Source: Alphaproteobacteria bacterium
Lineage (GTDB): Bacteria > Pseudomonadota > Alphaproteobacteria > Puniceispirillales > Puniceispirillaceae
Assembly (NCBI GenBank): GCA_011526395.1
Contig: WTHW01000254.1
Span: 1 to 11,824 of the forward strand
Length of the DNA: 11,824 nucleotides
Direction: 5' to 3'
Shown here: piece by piece, positions 1-8,481 of the stretch
Layout: each line of letters begins with the position of its first letter
Position numbering within the stretch: the stretch's first letter is position 1
Made by a program: the position numbers and the translations under genes
Notes under the pieces: model-generated
What the model was told of the DNA's origin: nothing
What the model saw: the letters and a program-made list of their open reading frames with translations, nothing else
Database searches by the model: none

Positions 1-2
1 AT

Positions 3-3000
3 GCTGGTGCCATCGCTCTTGCTGGTGCAACAGGTGCTGTGCTTCGTGCCAATGGTTCAGCAACAACAGAAGTTGATTTTGGTAATTATGCAGATGTTGA
101 TGCACGTAATTTGACGGTGACAGCATCCAACGAGCTGGCAAAGACTGGCTATAATGATAATTTCAAATTTGATGGCGGGGGTGCGATTTCGGTAACAGTT
201 GGCGACTCGCGCGCAACACAAACACAATCAAACCGCATTGATCTTGGCGCCTATTCAGATATCGCGATGCGTGGCACAGGATCAAACAAAGGTGCCATCA
301 CGCTAAACGCCTTAACAGATGTCACCGCGCATGATGATATGACATTGAATACAGGCGCTCTCGTTGGTGTGCCAGTGTCAGATACCAAAGTCACAGCGAA
401 TGCAACAACTGGCATTTTTGTTGGTGATAATACATCAGTGACAACGCAACGCGGTAATATTGAGATGTCATCACGCATCCTTGCTGATGTAGAAGCGCAT
501 GCCAAAACATCTGTTTGGGGTCTTGCTGGTATCGGGGCAACTGGTAAGTCTGAGACAAGCCTGAGCGCTACCAACGATATTGATTTTGCCGCTGGCTCGC
601 TTGTACGTGGTAATGGCGCTGTTTCAATCACAACAAATAACCCGCTTGACCGGATGGATGTTGTCGCAAAGACAGATATTTATAACAACACATTGATTGC
701 AGGTATTTTTGGTGAAAAAGCAAAATCAACTTTGAATGTTGATACCAATATTCGCATTCGTGAAAATGCAACAATTCAGTCGGCAAGTGATTTGACTATC
801 AAGGCAAGTGACGGCACGCGCAATGCGAAGGGCAAAGGCTTTAAGCAGTGGCTTCAATATGTCGGTATCGCTGTTGTGCCATTGTCTGGTAATTTCGGTG
901 ACGAGAATGGTGCCTCAAATAACACTGTGACTCTTGATGGTGAGATTGAAACAGGTGTCTTTAACCACCAGCATATTGCTTTTGGTCGGGATTTTGGCAG
1001 CTTTATTCAAGACCCTGATAATTCGTCAGCTGTCACTCGTCGTCCATTGCAAAAAATTGGATCTCAGTGGGTCTATACAGATAATAATACAATCGCCAGT
1101 CTTTCGATTGATAATCTGACAGGTGATTCTGGCCAGAGTGTTAGAAGCCATGACTTCCTTGGATGGGAGTTTGAGGTCGGACAATCATTTAGCAATGATA
1201 TTCAAGATCAAATTGATAATCTGACAGCTGTGAAAGCTGCCACAGCAGACGCAGATACGGCAACACGCATTACAAATCAGATTGCGGCCCTGAATGATCA
1301 AGAAACATATTACAACTCGCAAAATGACGGCAGCTGTACAACAAATCAGTGTCAGATTAATCAGTTGAATAGTGATCGCGCTACAAAGGTTGCTTTGATT
1401 AACGATAATTCCACACCGCCAGGAGATATACCTGGTTTGCAACAGGATGTTGCAGATATTGACGCTGCCTTGGCAACGGTTCAAGACCCAGATTATGAGT
1501 TTATTGCGCCGACAGATTATTCGGCTGAAATCACAGCCATTCAGAATGAAAGATCAGCGCTTCAAACAGAGCTAGCTGATCTGACTGCTAATGGCGGCGG
1601 AGATACAAACACTGTTAATAAGGTAAATCAGGAAATTACGTTCCTTGAGGCGATGCGCTCACAAATGAATACCGGCACTGTTGATGTCATTCGTGTTGAT
1701 GATATCTGGGCAACAGCTGGTAATGTGTATATCGAGGCTGATAATTTAAATGGTGGCTCAACAGGTCAGATTGAATCAAAGAATGATGTATCTGTCACTA
1801 TTCGCAATGATTCAAATAGCCCAATGAAGTTAGGCGCTATCGAAATACCAAATGCGCCAGCAGGCCGCATTGTATTTAACAGTCAGCTTGTTGAAACCAC
1901 ATCTGATATTGTTCGCTACAATGCAGACAAATCAGCGACGGTTGGTTTTGGCATGATTTCTGATTCATCTGGATTGAATGCGACAATTGATATTTCAAGC
2001 AGATATGACCCTCATGTATCAAGTTACAATCCAACAAACTCTGATATCAAAGCGCCTGAGTTAATCCTTGATGGATCTATTGAAAATAGGGGTGGCACCG
2101 TGCGTGTGAATAACTTGCATGGGTCTATCTTTAATAATGCATCTATCAATGCAAGCCAGATATCTCTGACCTCTGGCGGTGCCTTCTTTGTGAATGATAA
2201 AACGCCTGGCATCTATAATATCGGCGCACATCCAGAATCTGCAGGCGGTTTCTTTAACACAGCAAGCTCGCGTCTAGATGGCATTGGCGATTCACAAGAT
2301 AAAGATGTCGGTGGCTGTAGTGGCAATCAGGTATATCTAGATGTGAATAACTCTGAAAGCTGTACCGAAGCGACAGCGACACAAGCATGGGATAACTCAT
2401 CATCTATCGCGGGTGACGTTGTCTATATCATGGCTAACACGGTTAATATTAATGGCCTGATTCAGTCTGGTATTGCTGATAAGTCACTGACGATCGGCGC
2501 GAATTATGATGTCTTCACAAATAATGATGGCTCAAGCACTTATGCGCTCGTGTCTGATAACATCACAATGACAGGTAGCGGCGCTTCACGTGAAGGTATC
2601 GACGGTGTCTATGCGCGCTATAATGCAGCTGATGATGTGATTGAGGTATCTGGCTTCGAAGCAAAAGGTGGCGAAGTCACAATTGTTGGTAAAGTGATTT
2701 CAACTGGTAGAGGGCAAATTAACGTCCTTGACGGTTACGGCACCTTTAACATCAACAACCAGTCAAATAAGACCATACGTATGGCTGGCATCACAAACCA
2801 AGAAGTTGAAGGCAAAGTAACCATTGTCGATAACAGCTATGATAATGGCACATCATTGGGTATGCCACGTATCACGCAATATACACGTATCGGAAATACA
2901 ATTAAGGTTGTGAATAATGATGGCTCTAGCTTGTCGAAGCCAACAATCGATGTTTCTGGTCTCAATAATGCCACAGGTCGTACTACAAGCTATACACCAC

Positions 3001-6000
3001 AAGACGGTTTGCGCTATAATTACATGCAAGGCGAGAATGTAACAATTGATCGCCAGTTCCGCACAAGACGCAATAAGAAGGGCTCTTTCAACGCCATCAC
3101 ATGGGCAGATTCAACCGACTTCCGCCCACCATCATCTGACTTCAGAGAAGCTACAGCTCTACCAGTTTCTGAACTACCAGTCGTGGATTACGCCTCTCTT
3201 GAGACGTCTGTAACAGATGATTATCGCTTCCGCCTTGTTGATGACACAAGACAAACCTCATCTCTTACTTATGAAGAGCAGGGTACAAGAAACTGTTTTG
3301 ATATTTGGATTTATCAGGAATGTACATGGTATGTGCTAACTGACACCACGCATGAAGGTAATCTATATTACTTCCAAGATGTGACAGCTGACCGTCAAGT
3401 TGATATTAAGTTCATTGGTGATGACCAAGGGTCAATCACTGTGAATTCTGTTGGTGATATTGAACTTGCAAATATTCAAGCAAGAGGCTCATCAGCATCT
3501 CTTACATCATCTGGTGGTAATATCCTAAATGGTGCTTCGACCAATTCGTTGGTGATTGATAATATTACATTCTCAGCATCTGGTTCAGTTGGTACAGAAG
3601 CAACACCACTTACACTTGTGCAAGATAACAGCTCAGTCATTCGCATTGATTCAGGCAATGGCGTCTTTATGAAGACTGAAACAGGCAATCTTGTTATCGA
3701 CAGGCTTGTGAACACAGACGGCAATATTAATCTAACAGCTGGCCAGAATTTGATCCTAAACACAGCTACAGATGCACTTGTTGGTGACAATATTTCATTA
3801 ACGGCACAGTTCGGCGAGCTTTCAGATGTCTCAGGCAATGCGCTTCGCATTGATAGCTTGGATAATGGCTCAGTATCTGCTTATTCACGCGTCGGCAATC
3901 TTGCGATGCGTGAAATCGCTGGTGATATGTATATTGGCCAAATCGATATTTCAGGAAACTTGAATTTAACGATTGATAATGGCTCTGTTCTAGATGGCAA
4001 TTTAGAACAGGTTGATGATACACAAACACAATCAGCTTTATTGTCATTATGGAATGATTTGCAGCTAACAGGTTCATATGCTGAAACGAAAAAGACTGAT
4101 CAGATAGCCTCTTATGAAGACTCAATGACACAGCTTTATGTGGATTATTGGAACTTAAGAAATATCTCAGGCTCAGAAGGGAATTACACAGCAGATCCAT
4201 ATGATCCAAACTTCATTTATGAAGCAAGCGCTGAAGAAGAAGAGATGCTTGGTAATGATGCGGCGCGCATCACTGCTTACGAAAATGATCAGCAAGCACG
4301 CTACCAGCTAGGTCATGAGAAATTTAGCACAAGCAGCTATTCAGATAACTATACATACAGCGCAGGCGCTACAGAAATTGCAACATTCTCTGCTGGCTAT
4401 GAGTGGGAACAAGATTATCTAGATGCGCCACTACCAAATGAAGCCTTTAAAGAGACAACAGATACAACTGCCTTTATCGAAGCGCCAAACATCAAGGCAG
4501 ATAATGTCACGCTGACGGTTACCAATGGTAATATTGGCACATTTACTGATGTGGATAATTTCACAATTCAGTCAATTTCTGATGGCACGCTAGATAATGC
4601 ATCCAAGATTAAGCTAGCAGCTGCTGAATCAGATGATGTCTATCATGATCAAGTAACTGACATTGTGACTTTGACGCAAAGAGAAGATTTAGACATTGAA
4701 ACGATTGATGATAATTCAACGGTCAATATTAATGCCGCACAAGGCTACGCATTCATCGGTGGTGAAAGCTCTCTAAATATCAACACTGTGAACGCTGCTG
4801 GCGAAGTTCGCTTGAAGGTAAATGGTGATATCTTCAATGTACGCAGTGACAATAATGCGGCCTTAACAGCAACTGATGCTGTGATTGAATCAGCGCAAGG
4901 TCAGATTGGTTCTGAAGATAAGGCGTTTGTGACAGAATTAGGCGCTGCAAATAAGCTGACAGCGCGCGCAAGAGATGGCATCTGGATTACTGAAGCAAGT
5001 GATGACATTAATGTCTCACAAATCTATTCACCAACAACCATTTCGCTGACATCACCAGATCAAATTCTGGATGCACAGCAAGATTCTATAATGGATATCA
5101 AAGGCGATAATGTCACACTGACTGCGAATGGCTCTATCGGCCTGCGCCCAGATAGCTCTGATTCAATTGCCGTGAAGAAAGGCAAAGCCCTTGATGTGGC
5201 ATCAGTGAATTACGATAATTCTAGCTTTGTTGTAACTAGTGCCACAGATGGCGCATGGCTATATGGGCCTCTTGGTCAGTCATTGCGCATGACAGGCGCC
5301 ACGCTAGAAGGTCCACTTGATGTTGCAGTTGGCTCAAACTTACGCGCAACTGGCAGCTTTAATACTGGCGCGGCTAATGACAACGTCACTTTCCGCTCCT
5401 ATGAAAGCCTCACCTTAGAAGGTGTTGGCGGTATTGATACCAATGGTTCTCTTCTTCGCATGATTGCAGGCTCAAATCTAACGGTGATGGGTAATGTTTC
5501 AACAGGCGGTGGTGAAATCAGAACCACATCTGCTGACAACACAACCTTTGCTGCAGATGCCAATATCAGCACTGCTGGTGGCAATATCTTCATCGATGCA
5601 GATGGCCTGTTAAACCAGAATGTGACGTTTGAAGATGGCGCATTGGTGAATTTGGGCTCTGGCACATTACGTATCGAAGCGTCTGACGCTGTTAAGCTAA
5701 CAGGTATCGTGACAACAAGCGATGCTACTTGCGGTGATGGCACACAAGGTTGTGCGGTCACTGTCCTTGCGAACTCTATCAATGATGGCGGTGATAGCCG
5801 TGATGATATTGAGTTAAATGGCAATGGTGATATCCGTTTGAATGCCCATAAATATGCCAATTTGAATAAAATTGATTATAACGGCTCTAACAGGTTGGAA
5901 ATCGAAGTGCAGGGTAAAAACCAAGGTGCGCGCATCGCCGGTTCTATGCTGGGTATTGATGCCGAGGCAGGCATTAATGTGACAACATTCCTTGCGAATA

Positions 6001-6824
6001 GCGGCGCTATCTACGCACCTGTCACAGACCAGCTGACAATCCAAGATGGCCGTCTTCGTGATGATTTATATCTAACGATTGGGGAGTTTGATGCGCGTAT
6101 CGGCCGTCTATTTGATAACTCTCTTGATCCAAATGAATGGTTGCTATCAAGCCTAGATGATAATTTCTTCGAAAATGGCGCTCTATCAACTGGCCAACGT
6201 GAAGAAGATTATCGTTGTACAGGCAACCCATCTTTCATTGGCAATGGGAACGCTGTTTTGAGCATGACGTTTGATTATAATAATCCGTCAGTAAACTGCT
6301 CTGGTGTCTTGGCCTTCTATCGCTTGCCATATGTCTTGCAAGTGCCTGTTCAATCTATTGAACAGCAGCTAGGCAACTATATCGAGACAGCTCGTCTATC
6401 AAATACAGTGCAGATCAATCCAACATCATCAACACGTCTTGAGCAAGCTATCGTCTCAACAAGCAGAGTGCAGGCACTTGCTGAACAAGGCGCTGTTCCT
6501 GAATTGGTGATTTCACAAGATGCAATTGCGCTAGGCGTGAGCGATGTAGAAGCCGCCACGGAGTTAGCTGAAACATTTGGTGTTCGTGCTAGCTCACAAA
6601 CCGGTGTTGTGCAAATTGACTTAGCAGATATCATCCAAATCGGCCTACCAGTTACGCAAACAGCGCCGGATCTTCCTGAAACAGATAGCACGCAAGAGTC
6701 AGAAGAAACAGACGAAGAGCAAGCTGAGGATGCAGCAGACGCAGAGCAAACAGAACAGCCGCTTGCTGCTATCCCATCAGCGGAAGCTGATGAAATTGGC
6801 CCAATTTCATTATTGTTGAATTAG
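3..6824 (+). CDS. Giant filamentous haemagglutinin-like adhesin, 5'-truncated by the window edge
   Basis: The reading frame is open from base 3 to a TAG at 6822-6824, giving 2273 residues with no start in view. The GTG at 39 is internal, because the codons before it continue in frame as a Gly/Ala-rich stretch. Most of the protein is short repeating strands rich in N, D, G, S and T, such as GDNISLTA, SNLTVMGNVS and GGNIFIDADG, the pattern of right-handed beta-helix adhesins of the FHA/HMW and LktA-like type. Helix-rich segments interrupt this at about residues 400-560 and 1335-1490; the second carries YWNLRN. Ten cysteines form five close pairs. The end is a Glu/Asp/Gln-rich tail (about 2220-2260) followed by ISLLLN. 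No autotransporter barrel and no RTX nonapeptides are seen. By family analogy it is a surface or secreted adhesin, perhaps exported by two-partner secretion, but the N-terminal secretion domain and any transporter are outside the window. The class is fairly sure; the exact subfamily is not. Confidence 0.85.
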   Translation, partial: AGAIALAGATGAVLRANGSATTEVDFGNYADVDARNLTVTASNELAKTGYNDNFKFDGGGAISVTVGDSRATQTQSNRIDLGAYSDIAMRGTGSNKGAITLNALTDVTAHDDMTLNTGALVGVPVSDTKVTANATTGIFVGDNTSVTTQRGNIEMSSRILADVEAHAKTSVWGLAGIGATGKSETSLSATNDIDFAAGSLVRGNGAVSITTNNPLDRMDVVAKTDIYNNTLIAGIFGEKAKSTLNVDTNIRIRENATIQSASDLTIKASDGTRNAKGKGFKQWLQYVGIAVVPLSGNFGDENGASNNTVTLDGEIETGVFNHQHIAFGRDFGSFIQDPDNSSAVTRRPLQKIGSQWVYTDNNTIASLSIDNLTGDSGQSVRSHDFLGWEFEVGQSFSNDIQDQIDNLTAVKAATADADTATRITNQIAALNDQETYYNSQNDGSCTTNQCQINQLNSDRATKVALINDNSTPPGDIPGLQQDVADIDAALATVQDPDYEFIAPTDYSAEITAIQNERSALQTELADLTANGGGDTNTVNKVNQEITFLEAMRSQMNTGTVDVIRVDDIWATAGNVYIEADNLNGGSTGQIESKNDVSVTIRNDSNSPMKLGAIEIPNAPAGRIVFNSQLVETTSDIVRYNADKSATVGFGMISDSSGLNATIDISSRYDPHVSSYNPTNSDIKAPELILDGSIENRGGTVRVNNLHGSIFNNASINASQISLTSGGAFFVNDKTPGIYNIGAHPESAGGFFNTASSRLDGIGDSQDKDVGGCSGNQVYLDVNNSESCTEATATQAWDNSSSIAGDVVYIMANTVNINGLIQSGIADKSLTIGANYDVFTNNDGSSTYALVSDNITMTGSGASREGIDGVYARYNAADDVIEVSGFEAKGGEVTIVGKVISTGRGQINVLDGYGTFNINNQSNKTIRMAGITNQEVEGKVTIVDNSYDNGTSLGMPRITQYTRIGNTIKVVNNDGSSLSKPTIDVSGLNNATGRTTSYTPQDGLRYNYMQGENVTIDRQFRTRRNKKGSFNAITWADSTDFRPPSSDFREATALPVSELPVVDYASLETSVTDDYRFRLVDDTRQTSSLTYEEQGTRNCFDIWIYQECTWYVLTDTTHEGNLYYFQDVTADRQVDIKFIGDDQGSITVNSVGDIELANIQARGSSASLTSSGGNILNGASTNSLVIDNITFSASGSVGTEATPLTLVQDNSSVIRIDSGNGVFMKTETGNLVIDRLVNTDGNINLTAGQNLILNTATDALVGDNISLTAQFGELSDVSGNALRIDSLDNGSVSAYSRVGNLAMREIAGDMYIGQIDISGNLNLTIDNGSVLDGNLEQVDDTQTQSALLSLWNDLQLTGSYAETKKTDQIASYEDSMTQLYVDYWNLRNISGSEGNYTADPYDPNFIYEASAEEEEMLGNDAARITAYENDQQARYQLGHEKFSTSSYSDNYTYSAGATEIATFSAGYEWEQDYLDAPLPNEAFKETTDTTAFIEAPNIKADNVTLTVTNGNIGTFTDVDNFTIQSISDGTLDNASKIKLAAAESDDVYHDQVTDIVTLTQREDLDIETIDDNSTVNINAAQGYAFIGGESSLNINTVNAAGEVRLKVNGDIFNVRSDNNAALTATDAVIESAQGQIGSEDKAFVTELGAANKLTARARDGIWITEASDDINVSQIYSPTTISLTSPDQILDAQQDSIMDIKGDNVTLTANGSIGLRPDSSDSIAVKKGKALDVASVNYDNSSFVVTSATDGAWLYGPLGQSLRMTGATLEGPLDVAVGSNLRATGSFNTGAANDNVTFRSYESLTLEGVGGIDTNGSLLRMIAGSNLTVMGNVSTGGGEIRTTSADNTTFAADANISTAGGNIFIDADGLLNQNVTFEDGALVNLGSGTLRIEASDAVKLTGIVTTSDATCGDGTQGCAVTVLANSINDGGDSRDDIELNGNGDIRLNAHKYANLNKIDYNGSNRLEIEVQGKNQGARIAGSMLGIDAEAGINVTTFLANSGAIYAPVTDQLTIQDGRLRDDLYLTIGEFDARIGRLFDNSLDPNEWLLSSLDDNFFENGALSTGQREEDYRCTGNPSFIGNGNAVLSMTFDYNNPSVNCSGVLAFYRLPYVLQVPVQSIEQQLGNYIETARLSNTVQINPTSSTRLEQAIVSTSRVQALAEQGAVPELVISQDAIALGVSDVEAATELAETFGVRASSQTGVVQIDLADIIQIGLPVTQTAPDLPETDSTQESEETDEEQAEDAADAEQTEQPLAAIPSAEADEIGPISLLLN

Positions 6825-6826
6825 CG

Positions 6827-7396
6827 TTAGAGCGCTATCCCACGCAACTTGCTAGATAGCTTTTCAATAATCTCGCTGGCTTGCGTCATATGCGGATTTA
6901 CAGCAACAGCTTGCTCGTAGGCTTGCAATGCGGCCTCATAATTGCCTGCCGATAATTCTATCATGCCGAGCCCTGCTAAAGCGCCAAAGTGGCGAGGCTC
7001 TAGCGACAGCGTTTGTGCAATATCTGCCCTTGATTGAGCGTGCTTGCCTTGTGCGTAAAATAAAGTCGCTCGTTTATTCCAAGCCTCAGCATAGGTTGGA
7101 TCTTCGGTAATAATGTCTGTGAAGATGACTTCAGCATGTACAAAATCACCTTGGTTCATCATGGCAGTACCACGTATGAGCCTATCTGTTAGGGCCACAT
7201 TTGTAGGATGGTTCGTCCAACGCGCCCAAATCTCAGTTACGATACGATCAGCGTCACCACTATCTGTTACTTCTTGCAATGAAGAAAATAGGTTATCCAG
7301 CACAATATCGTCTGCAATAGATGCTTTTGCTGTGCCAAATGCCAACCCAATTGCTAGGCTTGCCGGAATAATCTTATGTCTCAAAAAATAATTCAT
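6827..7396 (-). CDS. Exported tetratricopeptide-repeat protein
   Basis: This 189-residue protein has a Sec-type signal peptide: basic start (MNYFLRHK), hydrophobic core IIPASLAIGLAFG, and a likely cleavage near AKA-S or SIA-D at about residues 24-29. The mature part has an N-terminal helical region with DNLFSSLQE and IWARWTNHP. It is followed by about three TPR units (about residues 75-180), including AEAWNKRATLFYAQGKHAQS and LEPRHFGALAGLGMIELSAG. This motif order matches a small periplasmic TPR family common in Alphaproteobacteria; its biochemical role is not established and it probably scaffolds protein contacts. The ATG is the only good start: an in-frame TAA lies one codon upstream and the next Met is near residue 78. 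No Shine-Dalgarno sequence is evident. The stop is 2 bp from the stop of the convergent adhesin gene. A functional link to the adhesin is not supported beyond adjacency. Confidence 0.85.
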   Translation of the reverse strand: MNYFLRHKIIPASLAIGLAFGTAKASIADDIVLDNLFSSLQEVTDSGDADRIVTEIWARWTNHPTNVALTDRLIRGTAMMNQGDFVHAEVIFTDIITEDPTYAEAWNKRATLFYAQGKHAQSRADIAQTLSLEPRHFGALAGLGMIELSAGNYEAALQAYEQAVAVNPHMTQASEIIEKLSSKLRGIAL

Positions 7397-7440
7397 GTTT
7401 TAGATGTAAGTCATATTTCTGAAAATAAAACCCCATATTC

Positions 7441-7470
7441 GTTTCAATAAGATTTGGACTACCTTGAAAC
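7441..7470. repeat. 7-bp inverted repeat in the TPR/pirin divergent spacer
   Basis: GTTTCAA (7441-7447) and TTGAAAC (7464-7470) are exact reverse complements separated by 16 bp. The right arm contains TTGAAA, which resembles a -35 box, but no good -10 box sits at the right distance. It may be a chance repeat or part of a two-site operator with the 7482-7500 palindrome. Confidence 0.3.
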
Positions 7471-7481
7471 TCAGCCTAAGC

Positions 7482-7500
7482 TGATACATGTTTTGTATCA
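7482..7500. promoter_or_regulatory. Palindromic candidate operator upstream of the pirin gene
   Basis: TGATACA (7482-7488) and TGTATCA (7494-7500) form a perfect 7-bp inverted repeat around the 5-bp spacer TGTTT. The core ATAC-N7-GTAT fits the T-N11-A layout of LysR-type sites, and dimeric TetR or MarR regulators could also bind it. It ends 40 bp before the pirin start and overlaps a TATCAT hexamer (7496-7501) that could serve as a -10 box, although no matching -35 box is clear. No cognate regulator gene is in the window. Confidence 0.5.
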
Positions 7501-7526
7501 TAACCAACTGGTGTGTTTGTATGAAT

Positions 7527-7532
7527 GAGGAG
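7527..7532 (+). promoter_or_regulatory. Ribosome binding site that fixes the pirin start
   Basis: GAGGAG ends 8 nt before ATG 7541, an ideal Shine-Dalgarno spacing. The alternative GTG at 7532 overlaps this element and has nothing comparable upstream, so translation is assigned to 7541. Confidence 0.7.
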
Positions 7533-7540
7533 TGGAAGTC

Positions 7541-8371
7541 ATGTCTCAAAAACGTTCTCTATTAGCTGTGGTAGATGGGATGCCAACATCAGACGGCGCT
7601 GGTGTATCTTTATTGCGTGTGGTTGGCACGCCGCAGATAGATTACCTTGATCCCTTTTTGATGCTTGATGAATTTAAAAATGATGATCCCGGTGCGTATG
7701 TGGCAGGCTTCCCAGAACACCCACATCGCGGATTTGAGACTGTCTCTTATATGAAGCAAGGGGCGATGAAGCATCGTGATTCTGCTGGCAATGAAGGGAT
7801 TATCCATGATGGCGGCGTGCAATGGATGACAGCGGGGCGCGGCATCATCCATTCTGAGATGCCGCAACAAACAGAAGGGCTATTATGGGGATATCAGCTA
7901 TGGGTAAATCTGCCCGCGGCTCACAAAATGACAGCGCCGCGTTATCAGGATATTCAAACAGATGATATCCCAGAAGTTATTACTGATGAGCTACATGTCA
8001 GAATTATGGCAGGCAATTATGCTGGTGTAGAAGGTGCATCACAAACATTATGGCCAGTGGAATATATGGATATCATGGCAAAGCCACACGCTGTTATGGC
8101 TCATGACATTCCAGATGGTCATAACGTCATGGTCTTTGTCTATGATGGTGAAATGACTGTTGGTGACAAAGTTATCAGGCCTCACCAACTTGGTATATTT
8201 GAACAATCAGGCTCATTAGAAATGGTGGCAGGTGAAACAGGTGCCGGTTGTTTGCTCATGGCAGGCAAGCCTATCGGCGAGCCAGTGGCAAAGATGGGTC
8301 CGTTTGTTATGAATACAGAGGCAGAATTGCGTCAGGCCGTTATGGATTTTAGAGCCGGAAAATTTGCCTAG
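7541..8371 (+). CDS. Pirin family protein (bicupin)
   Basis: This 276-residue protein has the full pirin layout. The N-terminal cupin has DPFLMLDEF, then HPHRGFETVSYM (His60, His62), then GRGIIHSEM (His104, Glu106). These match the four metal ligands of the family (His56, His58, His101 and Glu103 in human pirin). The segment GLLWGYQLWVNLP follows, then the C-terminal cupin, ending near GCLLMAGKPIGEPVAKMGPF. Pirins are cytosolic iron- or metal-binding proteins; several bacterial members have quercetin dioxygenase activity and others modulate metabolic enzymes, so the substrate here is unknown. The frame could open at GTG 7532, but ATG 7541 is preferred because GAGGAG at 7527-7532 sits 8 nt before it. 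The spacer upstream carries a 19-bp palindrome that may be an operator. The gene is divergent from the TPR gene and 110 bp before the phosphatase gene, too far to assume an operon. Confidence 0.93.
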   Translation: MSQKRSLLAVVDGMPTSDGAGVSLLRVVGTPQIDYLDPFLMLDEFKNDDPGAYVAGFPEHPHRGFETVSYMKQGAMKHRDSAGNEGIIHDGGVQWMTAGRGIIHSEMPQQTEGLLWGYQLWVNLPAAHKMTAPRYQDIQTDDIPEVITDELHVRIMAGNYAGVEGASQTLWPVEYMDIMAKPHAVMAHDIPDGHNVMVFVYDGEMTVGDKVIRPHQLGIFEQSGSLEMVAGETGAGCLLMAGKPIGEPVAKMGPFVMNTEAELRQAVMDFRAGKFA

Positions 8372-8410
8372 ATAGCTGCATTCGCTTTGTTCGACATTAT
8401 CAAAAAAGTA

Positions 8411-8450
8411 AATTAAGATATTTTTAATTAGATATGTTTTATATCTAATT
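8411..8450. promoter_or_regulatory. Overlapping AT-only inverted repeats before the phosphatase gene
   Basis: AATTAGATAT (8426-8435) and ATATCTAATT (8441-8450) are a perfect 10-bp inverted repeat around GTTTT. A second, 6-bp repeat, AATTAA (8411-8416) and TTAATT (8424-8429), overlaps its left arm, and AATTAAGATAT is a near copy of the main arm. The stem has almost no G or C and no T-run on either side, so it is a poor Rho-independent terminator. It is better read as a regulator-binding or promoter region for the phosphatase gene starting at 8482. Confidence 0.4.
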
Positions 8451-8469
8451 TACTATGATGACGGCAGAC

Positions 8470-8474
8470 GAAGG
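8470..8474 (+). promoter_or_regulatory. Ribosome binding site supporting the GTG start of the phosphatase
   Basis: GAAGG lies 7 nt before GTG 8482. No ATG gives an intact first membrane segment, so this modest Shine-Dalgarno is what supports the GTG start. Confidence 0.5.
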
Positions 8475-8481
8475 TTAACCG

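Noticed and set aside
3766..4209. Long minus-strand open frame of 147 codons inside the adhesin gene, and similar antisense frames at 251-631, 3476-3850, 5399-5860 and 6377-6691.
   Set aside because: All lie opposite the strongly coding adhesin frame. Their translations have no recognisable domain, signal or RBS, and they arise from the codon pattern of the sense gene.
39..6824. GTG at 39 as the true start of the adhesin.
   Set aside because: The frame is open without a stop back to base 3, there is no RBS, and the protein lacks any N-terminal signal there; the gene simply enters from outside.
39..6824. RTX calcium-binding repeats in the Gly/Asp-rich adhesin.
   Set aside because: No tandem G-G-x-G-x-D-x-U-x nonapeptides are present; the Gly/Asp content belongs to irregular beta-helix turns.
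6822..6837. Possible bidirectional terminator, TAGCG with CGCTA around a 6-nt loop at the adhesin/TPR junction.
   Set aside because: The stem is only 5 bp and neither side has a T-run, so it is not a convincing Rho-independent terminator.
7610..7870. Minus-strand frame of 86 codons opposite the pirin gene.
   Set aside because: It lies entirely within the conserved metal-binding part of pirin, has no homology I recognise and starts without an RBS.
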